From Halocaridina rubra (lineage: Eukaryota > Arthropoda > Malacostraca > Decapoda > Atyidae), in contig JAXCGZ010009486.1 in the NCBI GenBank assembly GCA_037179515.1, positions 105,001-169,000 on the forward strand: DNA of 64,000 nt, in the 5' to 3' direction. Every line of letters starts with the position of its first letter. Positions within the stretch are counted from its first letter, which is position 1. This document shows, piece after piece, positions 31,546-41,547 of this stretch. A model generated the notes under the pieces. That model did not search any database. It worked only from the letters and a program-made list of their open reading frames with translations, and was not told where the DNA came from. A program made the translations under genes and the position numbers.

Positions 31546-31855
31546 TTCGTTTTATGCACCCCTTCAATTTTTGGGCTAAAATGTTTTATTCTGATAGATT
31601 GTGATGTGTTTCGAATTAATCAGATAATTGTTTTTGTCGATATTACAATTTGTTGTGTTGGGCAGCAATGGTTACTTAAATACCCCAATCAACTTAACGT
31701 AACCCAACCAGTGTAAACTAACTTACCTCAAAGTCGAAGCCTGACATGCTGACTTAGGGCGAATTTGGGTATTTATACAGCAGCACTGCACATTTCATGA
31801 AGTGGTGGTAATGCTGATATCACAGGTAGGCTATTGAAGAGGTGCATAAAACGAA
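31546..31855. mobile_element. MITE-like element with 23-bp terminal inverted repeats
   Basis: 31546-31568 and 31833-31855 are reverse complements with one mismatch (core CGTTTTATGCACC / GGTGCATAAAACG). A second inverted pair lies inside (TTGGGCAGCAATGG..TAAATACCCC near 31660 against GGGTATTTATACAGCAGC near 31768). No coding capacity; target duplication not clear. Confidence 0.6.
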
Positions 31856-32119
31856 TCTTAACCGTGTAATCTTAGATCTTGTTATTGGTATGGAGATGGG
31901 AGCCGTTACATGCCATTCCCCGAATGTGTTTGGGTATTGTGTAGGCTTCCTTTGTAAGTACTATATAGACAGTGATGAATATTTAATATCTAACCACTCT
32001 TGATATGTTATTAATACTCAAAGCATTTGTCATTTCATTGCTTACTGAAATTTGATTTGGTTATTGGTTAATAATGTAGAGGGGTCTGGCATACTCCTTG
32101 CAGACAGCTATTTTCACAA

Positions 32120-32600
32120 TTTTATTGTTGTTGTCCTCTAAGCTGCCTGGCCAAACAACCCCGAGTTGGTAAGGAATATCACTTCTGATCCTGAGCTTTC
32201 CCTCAAAGCTCCTAGAGAGTGTGTGAAGTGTTGGTGGCGTACATGTTTTGTGCTGTGCAGTTTTCCATAATGTGTTTCCTGGGTTGCTATAATTTTCTCC
32301 AGCTAGAAGAAGTGTTCGAGAAATAACCGTCGGGGAATTATTTAACTTTGTAAAAAAACTATGTTAATATGTTGTGTTGGCAGATGATGTAGAAGAAATT
32401 GTGTTGAAAGATGAGGTAATTGCCCGGGTGACTGAAGCCTCTCCTGGGTTCTTGTGCCTCATGAGAGGCAGGGGTTGGTTGTAGCAGTTTGGTCTCTTTT
32501 CTGAGTTGCAGATCTGGAGGCTGGACCTACTGTACCATGTAGACTCTGCCATTCCAGGTCACTGTTATATTGCATAGGTGTTTCATTTTGAGTTTCTGAG
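32120..32600. mobile_element. dispersed repeat shared with 63594-63925
   Basis: Shared blocks include TTGTTGTTGTCCTCTAAGCTGC..CCAAACAACC, GCTTTCCCTCAAAGCTCCTAG, TTTTCCATAATGTGTTTCC and GGTTGGTTGTAGCAGTTTGG. The order of blocks differs between copies. Family unknown. Confidence 0.5.
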
Positions 32601-35100
32601 ATAGTAAGACAGACAGTGCAATGTGCATTCTGCTAGCATGTCACCTGGTTTCACCACAAGAATAATAACAGAGTGCCAAATGAGAAATTGTAAGTAGTCA
32701 GAGGTTTTGTCTATTGAGGACCATTTCTAAAACGTATTTCCAGGATACGCAGAGTGAAACTATAAGGTTTTTTGTGTTTCTTACATCTGGATATTTGTAT
32801 TCCAAGCACTCTAAATCCCAGAATCACCTAGCACTAGGAGTAATGAATTCTTTGGAAACTTAATATGTTCTAAGATTTATAACTGGAGTTTATGATGGTG
32901 ATGTGCTTACTTCCATTGCCTACTTGTTTTGTCTCTTCATCATGCTGTTTTAGTTTCCATAGCCATATTGCTTATTGATGTGCTATATTGGCCAATTATG
33001 TATGTGGTTATGCCTGATATTACCACAAAATGCACAACTGTATCATTTTCTAAATCATAATAATCACTTACTGTGGCTCAATGTGAGAGATTGTATTGAT
33101 GATCCGGTATGTCTGTTTGGTGTCAAAGCTAGTTTTGCTAAGGGTATAGAGGTGATGATGTGATACAAATGAATGTAACATAATTATTATCTACAAGCAC
33201 TTTTTGAGAGAGCTCATTTAACTTTCCCTTTAGGGTGTAGGTAAGTGAATAGAGGTTCAGGTTTCTATAGCCATTCTCTAGTTTGGATAGGATCAGTATT
33301 TTTGTTGTGTTAGGACAGCTTGCATAAATTAGTTAAAGGTTTATTAAGATTGCCTATCATCATAATACCATGTTCCTCTCCACTCCAAAACTCCCCATGT
33401 CCCTGATTTTCCCATTTACTTTAGTGGGAGAAGAGTTGAAATTATTTTAAAATTGGTGATATCAAATGGAAATACTGTAAATCTCAATATCTTTCGAATC
33501 AAAGCCGAAAGTATGGGTAAGATTTGTTTTTAAGTCCAATCATAACATGATGTATTTCAGTATTGGGAGCTTGGTATGCTGAAAAATATTGCCGTCTAAT
33601 TTTTTTTCCTTATTTATTCATTGCAGCCACTGTCCCAACAAGTTTGTGCCAAATTCTCTAATAATGAAAATTTGCAGATTAGTTTGGCACTTCACGATGT
33701 TTTCAAGCTCTTTGTATATTGGTATTTTTATGAAAATATATTTAATTCCAGGCTAGTTTTTCTTTTATTCACGGAATAATGACGTTTAAAAAGACCAGAG
33801 AAGATATGAAAATGGTATTACATATGGTCTTTTTAATATGACTTAGGACAAGATATGCTAGACAATACAGTATTGTCATATGGGAGTGGTCTACAGATTG
33901 ACAAAATTTACATAGCCAAGAAGATAATCTGCATGAAGTATATTCAGAAATGTTTACTCATTAGCTTTTTCGTAGATTGACTTTTATTTTCTTATTTTTA
34001 ATTCTGTTATTTCAGATAAAAATTATTATGGTTATTTTGTAGTTTGTCATCTTGTTGCGTAACGGTTTAACAAGTTATTGCGATTATTTTGTTTAGTAAT
34101 TTGTTCGGCATGGATGGAGTCTTTTCCTGGAATGTGGTTTCCACATCCCAGAATTAATTACTAGTCTTTTAACATTTAGAGATTAGAAATGTTCAAATAA
34201 AATCATGTCTATTGATATTAATTTTGTGTTATTTCTGACTATTAAATTTCAAACAGTACAGTTTGAAGGGAAATGCATCTTTTCTCGTGGTGTGAATTTG
34301 TGATTACTCTAACCGTAGAGTGTTTTTCATACTCGTCTCGCCCCCCACATATATTATGCTTTTTGTAACACTTTTATACAACAGTATCACGACTGTTATA
34401 ATGTAGTTGTATGTAACACTATCATTCACTTCTTGTTATTCAAATGTGCCATCATGACCTATATATAAGATAAGTTTAATATATGGCGAGAAATAATTTG
34501 CATGTTCTAGAGTTTGGTGTTATCTCACTCTGTGATTGTGTAATTGACTTCCTCCTCATAATGTGTTGTTCTTTTGTGGAGTATTTTTTATTGGTTTAAT
34601 TTAGTTATGATCTCGTATTGTATAGGTGTTTGATGAGCGTCTGAGTTTATATAAATATTTTGAATTTTCATCTTTAATGATTATTTTTGTTGAATGTTGT
34701 TTCTTGATAATGGCTTTTTAGTGTCATTGCTTCAAAAAATGTGTGTAATCTAATTGAAATAATACTGTACTGTATTGTCATATAAGTACTAAATATATAT
34801 CTGTTATTTTTCTTACGTTTTGGATTCCATTTTGGAGCATGGGATTCCGAAAAGCCATTTTCCGTTGAAGTTTATGGTAATTTTTCACCTTAATTTTTTC
34901 AGTGTAGGACATGATTTCCTTCATCATAAAACAAGTGGTTATCACATTAACATTGTATTTTTTGAATAAGAGTTGCTAAAAAATTCCTAAAACATAGCTT
35001 TGACTTTCACTATTATCTAATAAAAAACTAAGATATATAGTTATGGTAAATATATGAACTTTAGTTAAGTCTACATTAGAAATAATACTGTACGGAGTTA
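32601..35100. other. long gene-free stretch
   Basis: AT-rich intergenic or intronic sequence. Only short random frames; no RNA gene, TIR element or retroelement recognised. Confidence 0.45.
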
Positions 35101-35104
35101 CTGC

Positions 35105-35354
35105 TTGCTCTATTGATCACGCCTATTGTGTGTCCTTGGTTGAATTCTGTCCTGGGGGAAAAATATGTTTCATGTTTTCACATATGATAATTTGTTTATT
35201 TGATTGCATTAGGTGCCTGTATAGCAAGGATTTGAATCAATTGTGAAAAGCTGTGAGTGAGGTAAGGAAGAGAGAGTAAAAGGTTCAAATCCCAGCCTGA
35301 GCAAATATAAGTTTCATGTTTTCACATTTGTGTCTATTTTATTATATATACATA

Positions 35355-35356
<2 letters not shown>
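35105..35356 (+). mobile_element. two decayed S1 repeats
   Basis: GGTTGAATTCTGTCCTGGGG + ATGTTTCATGTTTTCACATA (35134-35185) and GGTTCAAATCCCAGCCTGAG + GTTTCATGTTTTCACAT (35281-35330). Each has a B-box-like word followed by the S1 body, and the second runs into an AT array. Confidence 0.55.

Positions 35357-35425
<69 letters not shown>
35357..35425. repeat. (AT)n microsatellite at T1 left boundary
   Basis: The DNA transposon T1 starts where this array ends. Confidence 0.97.
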
Positions 35426-35429
<4 letters not shown>

Positions 35430-35689
35430 CAATCTTATTTTGAAATAACATGAGGATACATTCTTAAATGGCTCGCGTAATTCTAATAGTCAATTTTCAT
35501 AAAGAATAATGGTAATAGGCATAGATACGTTCCATAACCATACATAAACACCCTCTGACAAAGAAGTAAGATAAATAAAACATATTACAAGTACATAACA
35601 AAGCTGAAGTATCTGTACTTATGTATATTAAAATACAAATAGTGTACAGTATTAAAGATATACAGAGTTACAAATAAATACTGTGCAGT

Positions 35690-36500
35690 AAACAAATTAA
35701 TCCGATCTACTATGCGGTGGGGAACAGGCATACTGGGATGTGCGTGGTGGGGGTGAGCATGTGACTTAAGTGGTAGGAGAAGAGGAGGGGGAAGCGGGAG
35801 AACGAACCCCTAGCTGCAAAAATGAAGATATTGTAACAGAAAAATTAACAAAAGCAAGACTAGCAAACTAATTTTTTTTCATTATGCAACACCTGAATTA
35901 CAGTAATGATGTAAATAAAAAATATAAAACACATTCTACTCACTCTGTATACGGTGAGCGACAGGCGACAAGCGTGGTGGCTGTGAGCAGGTGATATAAG
36001 CGGTAGGAGAAGAGGAGGGGGAAGCGGGAGAACGAACCCCTACCTGCAAAAATAAAGATACTGTAACATAAAAAAATTAAAAAAGCAATACTAGAAAACT
36101 TAATTTTTTTTTCATTATGCAACGCCTGAATTAGAGTAATGATGTAAATGAAAAATATAAAGCGCACTCTACTCTCTCTATATACGATGAGCAACAGGTG
36201 ATGAGCCAACCCCTAGCTGCAAAAATAAATGAAGATAACATACAAAAATTAACAAAAGCAAGACTAGAAAAATTAACAAATGCAAGACTAGAAAAGTAAA
36301 TTTTTTTTTCTATTATGCAGCGTCTGAATGTAATACTACAGTATTAATGATATAACTTAAAAAAACGTAAAATATTACACAGGTGTACTCACTCTATATA
36401 CGATGGGCAACAGGCATACTGGGATGAGCGGGGTTGCGGTGAGGAGGTGACTTAAGTAGTAGGAAAGGGAGGAAAAAAGGAGGAGGAATGGGGAGAGCTA
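35690..36500. repeat. 230-bp tandem repeat in the T1 3' region
   Basis: About three units with a 230-bp period (GTAGGAGAAGAGGAGGGGG at 35773 and 36003) and a degenerate third. The core GGGAGAACGAACCCCTA is the reverse complement of the core of the 180-bp repeat at 41713. Confidence 0.85.
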
Positions 36501-36645
36501 ACCCCTGGTTGTCGTTGGGGTTCATACTGCTTAGATGTGCTGGGCTGAGGGTCAACAAAATCTCTTGTTTTGGTTGAGAAGTAGGCATCAGGAGTTGCCT
36601 GCCTTGCAATCCTCCTTTTTCTTTCAAAAGTTTATTGTAACAGGC
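36480..36645 (-). pseudogene. Tigger transposase C-terminal tail (T1)
   Basis: Minus-strand frames read ACYNKLLKEK and then, after a frame change, ATPDAYFSTKTRDF and DPQPSTS, the Ser/Pro-rich end typical of Tigger transposases. It continues the piece ending at 40323: removing the CR1-like element and one AACAT joins the two frames. Confidence 0.6.
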
Positions 36646-36668
36646 AACATTTTTTCCCTGGAGCAGGT

Positions 36669-37064
36669 ATGAAGAAGGTGGGTGAGTCAATAAATAGCTG
36701 GATTGAGAAAAAAGATGTTGTTTGTTTGATAGCTGGGGGAAATGACGTGCAGGATGGTAGAAGTGAAGAGCTGATTAGGTTGTATAGACAAGCCCTGGAT
36801 AAGATTAGGAAAAGGGGTGCAGTTCCTGTGATGTGTGGTATTCTCCCTAGGCTTAGCCAAAGTTCAGAGTGGTGGTCTCGAGCTATAGGAGTAAATGCTA
36901 GGATGAAAGTCTTCTGTCGGGAGAATAATATAGGTTTTATAGACGGGTGGGATCACTTCACTAGTCGTAAGCATATGTATGCAAGGGATGGAGTGCATCT
37001 TTCTAATGCAGGTGTCTCGGTAATGGCTGGTATGATAGACAGAGAGGTAGGGGGGTTTTGTTAG
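36669..37064 (+). CDS. CR1 ORF1 C-terminal SGNH/GDSL esterase domain (5'-truncated)
   Basis: 131 residues, open upstream to the truncation point (FPGAG precedes the Met, so this Met is internal). It contains the SGNH block III word AGGNDVQDG (residues 23-31) and the block V word ARDGVHLSNAG (residues 109-119) with the catalytic Asp-His pair. The nucleophile block I is lost by truncation. CR1-clade ORF1 proteins are known to carry an esterase of this type. The stop overlaps the start of the ORF2 frame. Confidence 0.78.
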   Translation: MKKVGESINSWIEKKDVVCLIAGGNDVQDGRSEELIRLYRQALDKIRKRGAVPVMCGILPRLSQSSEWWSRAIGVNARMKVFCRENNIGFIDGWDHFTSRKHMYARDGVHLSNAGVSVMAGMIDREVGGFC

Positions 37065-39946
37065 ACACAAATAATGAAATGATTAATACTTGTGCAGAGA
37101 AATTAGTCAGTAAGGGTTCAGTAAATAGTGGGTCAAATAACTGGGAGTCTAAGGATAAGAACCATTTGTTACTTAGAACAAATATTAACAAAAAGAATAG
37201 CCACAAGAAGGGTGAAGCTAGAGAAAGTTTAAAAGTATATTATACAAATAGCCGTAGTTTAGGTAACAAGATTGAAGAACTGAGAGCCATAGTATGTAGT
37301 GAGAGACCGGATATAATATGCATTAGTGAAAGTTGGATTAAATTAGAAAGCAAACACCTTAAAGCTGAGTACATAATTACAGGATATAAACTTTATAATG
37401 CTGATCGTAGTGCAGATAAAAGAGGGGGAGGGGTAATTATGTATATTAAAGATAGCCTCAGAAGCTGCATTAAGTCTGGAATTAAGACAAATCTAAATTC
37501 AGAAACCTTATGGGTTGAAATTAAAAATAATATAGAAAGTCTAGTTGTAGGAGTAGTCTACAGACCACCTGATCTAGATAATATAGAGTCGCAAGTTATA
37601 TACGATGAAATTTCTAAAGTGAGCAGGTCAAATAGAGTTTGCATTGTAGGCGATTTTAATTTTAGACATATTAACTGGGAAACCATAACAGGTGATAGTA
37701 GCTCTAAGGAGTTTTTGGAAGTAGTAGAAGACAATTTCCTTTCTCAGCATGTACATGAAGCAACACGGGGGGTGAATACACTAGATTTAGTTCTTAGTAA
37801 TAGAGAGAATATGGTTACAAATTTAGAAGTTGGTGAAAAATTGGGCAACAGTGACCATGATTCCATTAGATTTAACATAATTTTCAAGGAAACTATAAAG
37901 GAAAATAAGAATATTGTTCCAAACTTTAGAGCAGGAGATTTTGAGGGCTTAAAAACTAAATTATCTAATGAGGTATGGGAAGGGATTTCTGGGGTACAGA
38001 TGTGGGTAGTTAATCCAGCAGGTCAGGTCGCAGGTAGCGGATTACCCCGAAATTTGGGTACCACATGCCAAGGATTATCACAAGATAAGATCAATACATT
38101 AAATTCTCTCACAGGAAAGAACAGCAGCCCGTCAGTTAATATAAATTTGGATGAGGAATATAACAATTTTGTCATGACTCTTAAGAATAGTCAGAGAGAC
38201 TATATTCCCATGAAACATTGCAGATCAAGAAAAAATGACCCTAAATGGATGAACAATAGAATAAAGAATCTTATAGGTATTAAAAGAGGAATATACAGGA
38301 AACTAAAAAGAGGTGAAGAGCAAGTGAGGCAGCAATATATACAGTTAAACAGGGAAGTTAAAAAGATAGTTAGAGAGTCGAAAAGAAAATACGAAGTTCG
38401 AATAGCAGGAGAAGCTAAAGAAAATCCTAAAGGGTTTTATCAACATTATCAAACAAAATTTAAGGAAAAAGTCGGACCAATTGAAGTAGCCAATGGCCAT
38501 ATCACAGATGACGATAAAGTGATGTGTACATGTTTAAATGATTATTTCTTATCTGTATTTACAAATGAAAACTTGGAAAATATTCCGGAAGTAGAATCCA
38601 TTTACAGAGACAGTCCCGATAATATACTTAGTTCAATAAATATTACGAGAGAGGAGGTAATAAAAGAAATAGATAAATTAAAGGCTCATAAATCTCCAGG
38701 ACCTGATGGAATATATGCTAGAATATTAAAGGAATGCAAGGAAGAGCTTATTTGTCCTCTAACTGCATTATTTAATAATTCAATAAAATTAGGATCGGTA
38801 CCCATGGAGTGGAAATTGGCAGATGTGGTACCAATATTTAAAAAAGGAGAACGTGTTAAAAAGAATAATTATAGGCCGGTAAGTTTAACGTCAACAGTGG
38901 GTAAGATTCTAGAATCCATAATTGCAAATAAAATAAGGGCACATCTAGAATTACACAGACTGATAAAACTTTCACAACACGGGTTTCTTAAGGGTTTTTC
39001 GTGCCTTACAAACTTACTGTCTTTTTATTCAGAAGTTTACGAGGCAGTAGATTGTGGCAAAGAATATGATACAATATATCTAGATTTTAGCAAAGCTTTT
39101 GATAGAGTTCCTCACAAAAGATTAGTTAAAAAGCTGGAAGCTCATGGTATAGGAGGAGCTGTGCTCAGATGGATCAAACAATGGTTAAAAGACAGAAAAC
39201 AGAGGGTTTGCATAAATGGAGAGAAATCAGAGTGGGGCTCGGTTACAAGCGGGGTACCACAAGGCTCGGTACTGGGTCCTCTATTATTCATCGTATATCT
39301 AAATGATCTGGATTCGGATATCAGTAGTAACCTAAGTAAATTCGCAGACGACACTAAAATAGGTAGAACTATAAATGGAAAAGAAGACATTCATGCTTTA
39401 CAGGAAGATCTAAATAGATTATCTGAATGGTCGGACAAATGGCAAATGGAATTTAATGTTGAAAAATGTAAAGTAGTTAAAATGGGTACTATAAAAGACA
39501 ATACTAGTTATAAGCTAAATAACCATGAAATCATGAGTTCTCAGTGTGAAAGGGATTTGGGAGTTCTTGTGAGTAGTAGTCTTAAGCCAAGAGAGCAATG
39601 CACAGCAGTCAGAAATAAAGCAAACAGAATTTTAGGATTTATCTCAAGAAGCGTCAGCAATAGGACGGAAAAAGTTATTTTGCAGCTCTATCTTGCATTA
39701 GTTAGGCCCCATTTAGATTATGCTGTGCAATTCTGGTCACCCTATTATAGAATGGAAGTTGAATCCTTGGAGAGAGTGCAACGAAGAATGACCAAGATGA
39801 TACACAATATCAGAAATCTACCATATGAGGACAGATTAAAAAAACTTAATCTACATTCTCTAGAGAGGCGAAGAGTTAGGGGGGATATGATTGAAGTGTA
39901 TAAATGGTTTAAAGGGATTAACAAGGGAGATATTAATAAAGTTTAA
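37058..39946 (+). CDS. CR1 ORF2 endonuclease-reverse transcriptase, one late nonsense change
   Basis: 962 open residues from a TTG; the first in-frame ATG is 37079, so the true start may be there or may use coupled initiation from ORF1. Endonuclease: YYTNSRSLGNK, ISESW (Glu), YRPP, VGDFNFRHINW, NSDHDSIRF. RT: KSPGPDGIYAR, VPIFKKGE, YRPVSLTS, LDFSKAFDRVPHK, SGVPQGSVLGPLLF and KFADDTKIG (catalytic pair intact). The TAA at 39944 replaces a Leu codon present in the copy at 9522-10601; without it the frame would run to about 40150. About 70 C-terminal residues are therefore lost. Confidence 0.88.
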   Translation: MLDTNNEMINTCAEKLVSKGSVNSGSNNWESKDKNHLLLRTNINKKNSHKKGEARESLKVYYTNSRSLGNKIEELRAIVCSERPDIICISESWIKLESKHLKAEYIITGYKLYNADRSADKRGGGVIMYIKDSLRSCIKSGIKTNLNSETLWVEIKNNIESLVVGVVYRPPDLDNIESQVIYDEISKVSRSNRVCIVGDFNFRHINWETITGDSSSKEFLEVVEDNFLSQHVHEATRGVNTLDLVLSNRENMVTNLEVGEKLGNSDHDSIRFNIIFKETIKENKNIVPNFRAGDFEGLKTKLSNEVWEGISGVQMWVVNPAGQVAGSGLPRNLGTTCQGLSQDKINTLNSLTGKNSSPSVNINLDEEYNNFVMTLKNSQRDYIPMKHCRSRKNDPKWMNNRIKNLIGIKRGIYRKLKRGEEQVRQQYIQLNREVKKIVRESKRKYEVRIAGEAKENPKGFYQHYQTKFKEKVGPIEVANGHITDDDKVMCTCLNDYFLSVFTNENLENIPEVESIYRDSPDNILSSINITREEVIKEIDKLKAHKSPGPDGIYARILKECKEELICPLTALFNNSIKLGSVPMEWKLADVVPIFKKGERVKKNNYRPVSLTSTVGKILESIIANKIRAHLELHRLIKLSQHGFLKGFSCLTNLLSFYSEVYEAVDCGKEYDTIYLDFSKAFDRVPHKRLVKKLEAHGIGGAVLRWIKQWLKDRKQRVCINGEKSEWGSVTSGVPQGSVLGPLLFIVYLNDLDSDISSNLSKFADDTKIGRTINGKEDIHALQEDLNRLSEWSDKWQMEFNVEKCKVVKMGTIKDNTSYKLNNHEIMSSQCERDLGVLVSSSLKPREQCTAVRNKANRILGFISRSVSNRTEKVILQLYLALVRPHLDYAVQFWSPYYRMEVESLERVQRRMTKMIHNIRNLPYEDRLKKLNLHSLERRRVRGDMIEVYKWFKGINKGDINKV

Positions 39947-40322
39947 AAAATTCATGATCAAACCAGAACTCGTAATAATGGATTTAAGCTTGATAAATTT
40001 AGGTTCAGAAGGGAAATTGGTAAAAATTGGTTTGGTAATAGAGTAGCTGATGCATGGAACAAGCTTCCTAGTATGATAGTAAATGCCAATACCTTAGACA
40101 CCTTCAAATGTAGATTAGATAGACATATGACAGAGGTAGGGTGGGTATGAATAGGTTAGTGCTTATTAGAAAAATCATAAAAAGAAAAACAGAATAAATA
40201 AGTAGAGTAGAATAGAATAGGTTAGACATGCTGAAAATACAATTCAAAAATGGAGCTGCCTCGTGTGTGCCAGTAGGCATGTTGCAGTGTCCTCTATTCT
40301 TATGTTCTTATGTTCTTAACAT

Positions 40323-41545
40323 CATGCATAATTATTCGAGACATCAAGCCTGTACGCTCTGTATTAGGATCGTCCCTATCCAAAATATCCAAGGCACTCT
40401 CTATATGGTGAAAAAATGTAGTCAATCTTTTGCACAGTGAGTGCTTTCATGGGGGTCTCATGAAGTGCTGCTGCCTCCTTTTGCTCCTTCTCCTCATGTT
40501 GTCGCTGAGCTTCTATATTGTCCAAATCCTCGTCAGTCAATTCCTCCGTGTCGGAAGCAAGCAGGGCATCCACATCCTCCTCATCAACATTGGAGAATCC
40601 CTCACCTTGTACGAGCTGAACGCACTCAACTCTCGTCCTTGACAGCCGATCATTGAGATTAAAACCCATGAACTAGTTTACAAGCTGTGGGCAAGGCACC
40701 TTCCATGCCCCATTCAAACACGACTATGTAACTTCAGCCCAAGAATCCTTCACAAGCCACATGGCTTGCTTGATATTAAACTCTCTCTAGTAATCCTTAA
40801 CTGCATTTTTCCTTACCTCTATTACCGAGAGATCGGGGGCATCAGCTGCTCTCTCAAGGTCGGCCATATTGACGTCAGTCTTCTTGCTGAGATCTTTAAA
40901 AGAATTCATAAGGTAATGAGATTTCATCATCTGCATAACCCCCTGGTCCATTGGTTGGAGTAGTGAAGCTGTATGTGGCAGCAGAAACACAACTGTTATA
41001 TTTGGATTAAGATCGGCAGTTGACGGAGGATGGGCTGGTGCATTATTTAACACAATAAAATTGCAATAAAATTCTAACTCGTTTCGGAGACACGTCAAGA
41101 AATAATCTTTAATGTAGTCATCCATCTTCTCTCATTATACGTACCATTGCTCTGGAAGTAGCTCTTTATAATAACCCTTTAGTGGACGAGGATTTTCTGA
41201 ATGATAAATCATTACAGGCTTCAGCTTTATGTCGCCCTCAGCGTTAGCACCAAGCAGCAGCGTAAAGCGATCTTTTGCTGCCTTATATCCTGAAGCACGT
41301 TTTTCATATATGGAAATATACGTCCTGTCTGTCATTTGTTTCCAGTATAAAGCAGTTTTGTCCTTATTAAAAATATACTTTGCCATATATCCCCCTTCCT
41401 CTATAATGGCCTTTAATTCGGTAGGAAACCGCTTTGTCGCCTCCAGATCAGCTGATGCGCTCTAGCCTTGTGTTTTCCGGTTGTGATAACCAAATCTATG
41501 TTGAAAGTTTGCAAACCAGCCAGGGCTAGCTGCAGAGGGTTTTAC
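40323..41545 (-). pseudogene. Tigger transposase T1, DDE catalytic domain
   Basis: Minus-strand pieces read SPGWFANFQHRFGYHN (end of the CENP-B-type DNA-binding region), ASADLEATKRFP, NKDKTALYWKQM, LLGANAEGDIKLKP (first Asp), VLNNAPAHP, LLQPMDQGVMQMM (third acidic site) and an acidic C-terminal region (LLASDTEELTDEDLDNI). The second catalytic Asp, expected in a DNAP-type motif, is Asn here (near 41055). A frame break lies near 41130 and at least one stop near 40375. Clearly inactive. Confidence 0.82.
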
Positions 41546-41547
41546 TA

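Larger units (their letters stand above)
36651..40317 (+). mobile_element. CR1-like LINE family B, nearly intact copy inserted in T1
   Basis: 5'-truncated in ORF1; carries the ORF1 esterase end, nearly all of ORF2 and the 3' UTR. It ends in TTATGTTC tandem octamers, a CR1 hallmark. AACAT flanks it at 36646-36650 and 40318-40322, and excision restores the T1 reading frame. This is the best preserved LINE in the window. Confidence 0.92.

Noticed and set aside
36394..36690. Minus-strand 98-residue frame as an independent proline-rich protein
   Set aside because: Its first part is the Tigger C-terminal tail in a neighbouring frame and the rest is translated 230-bp repeat.
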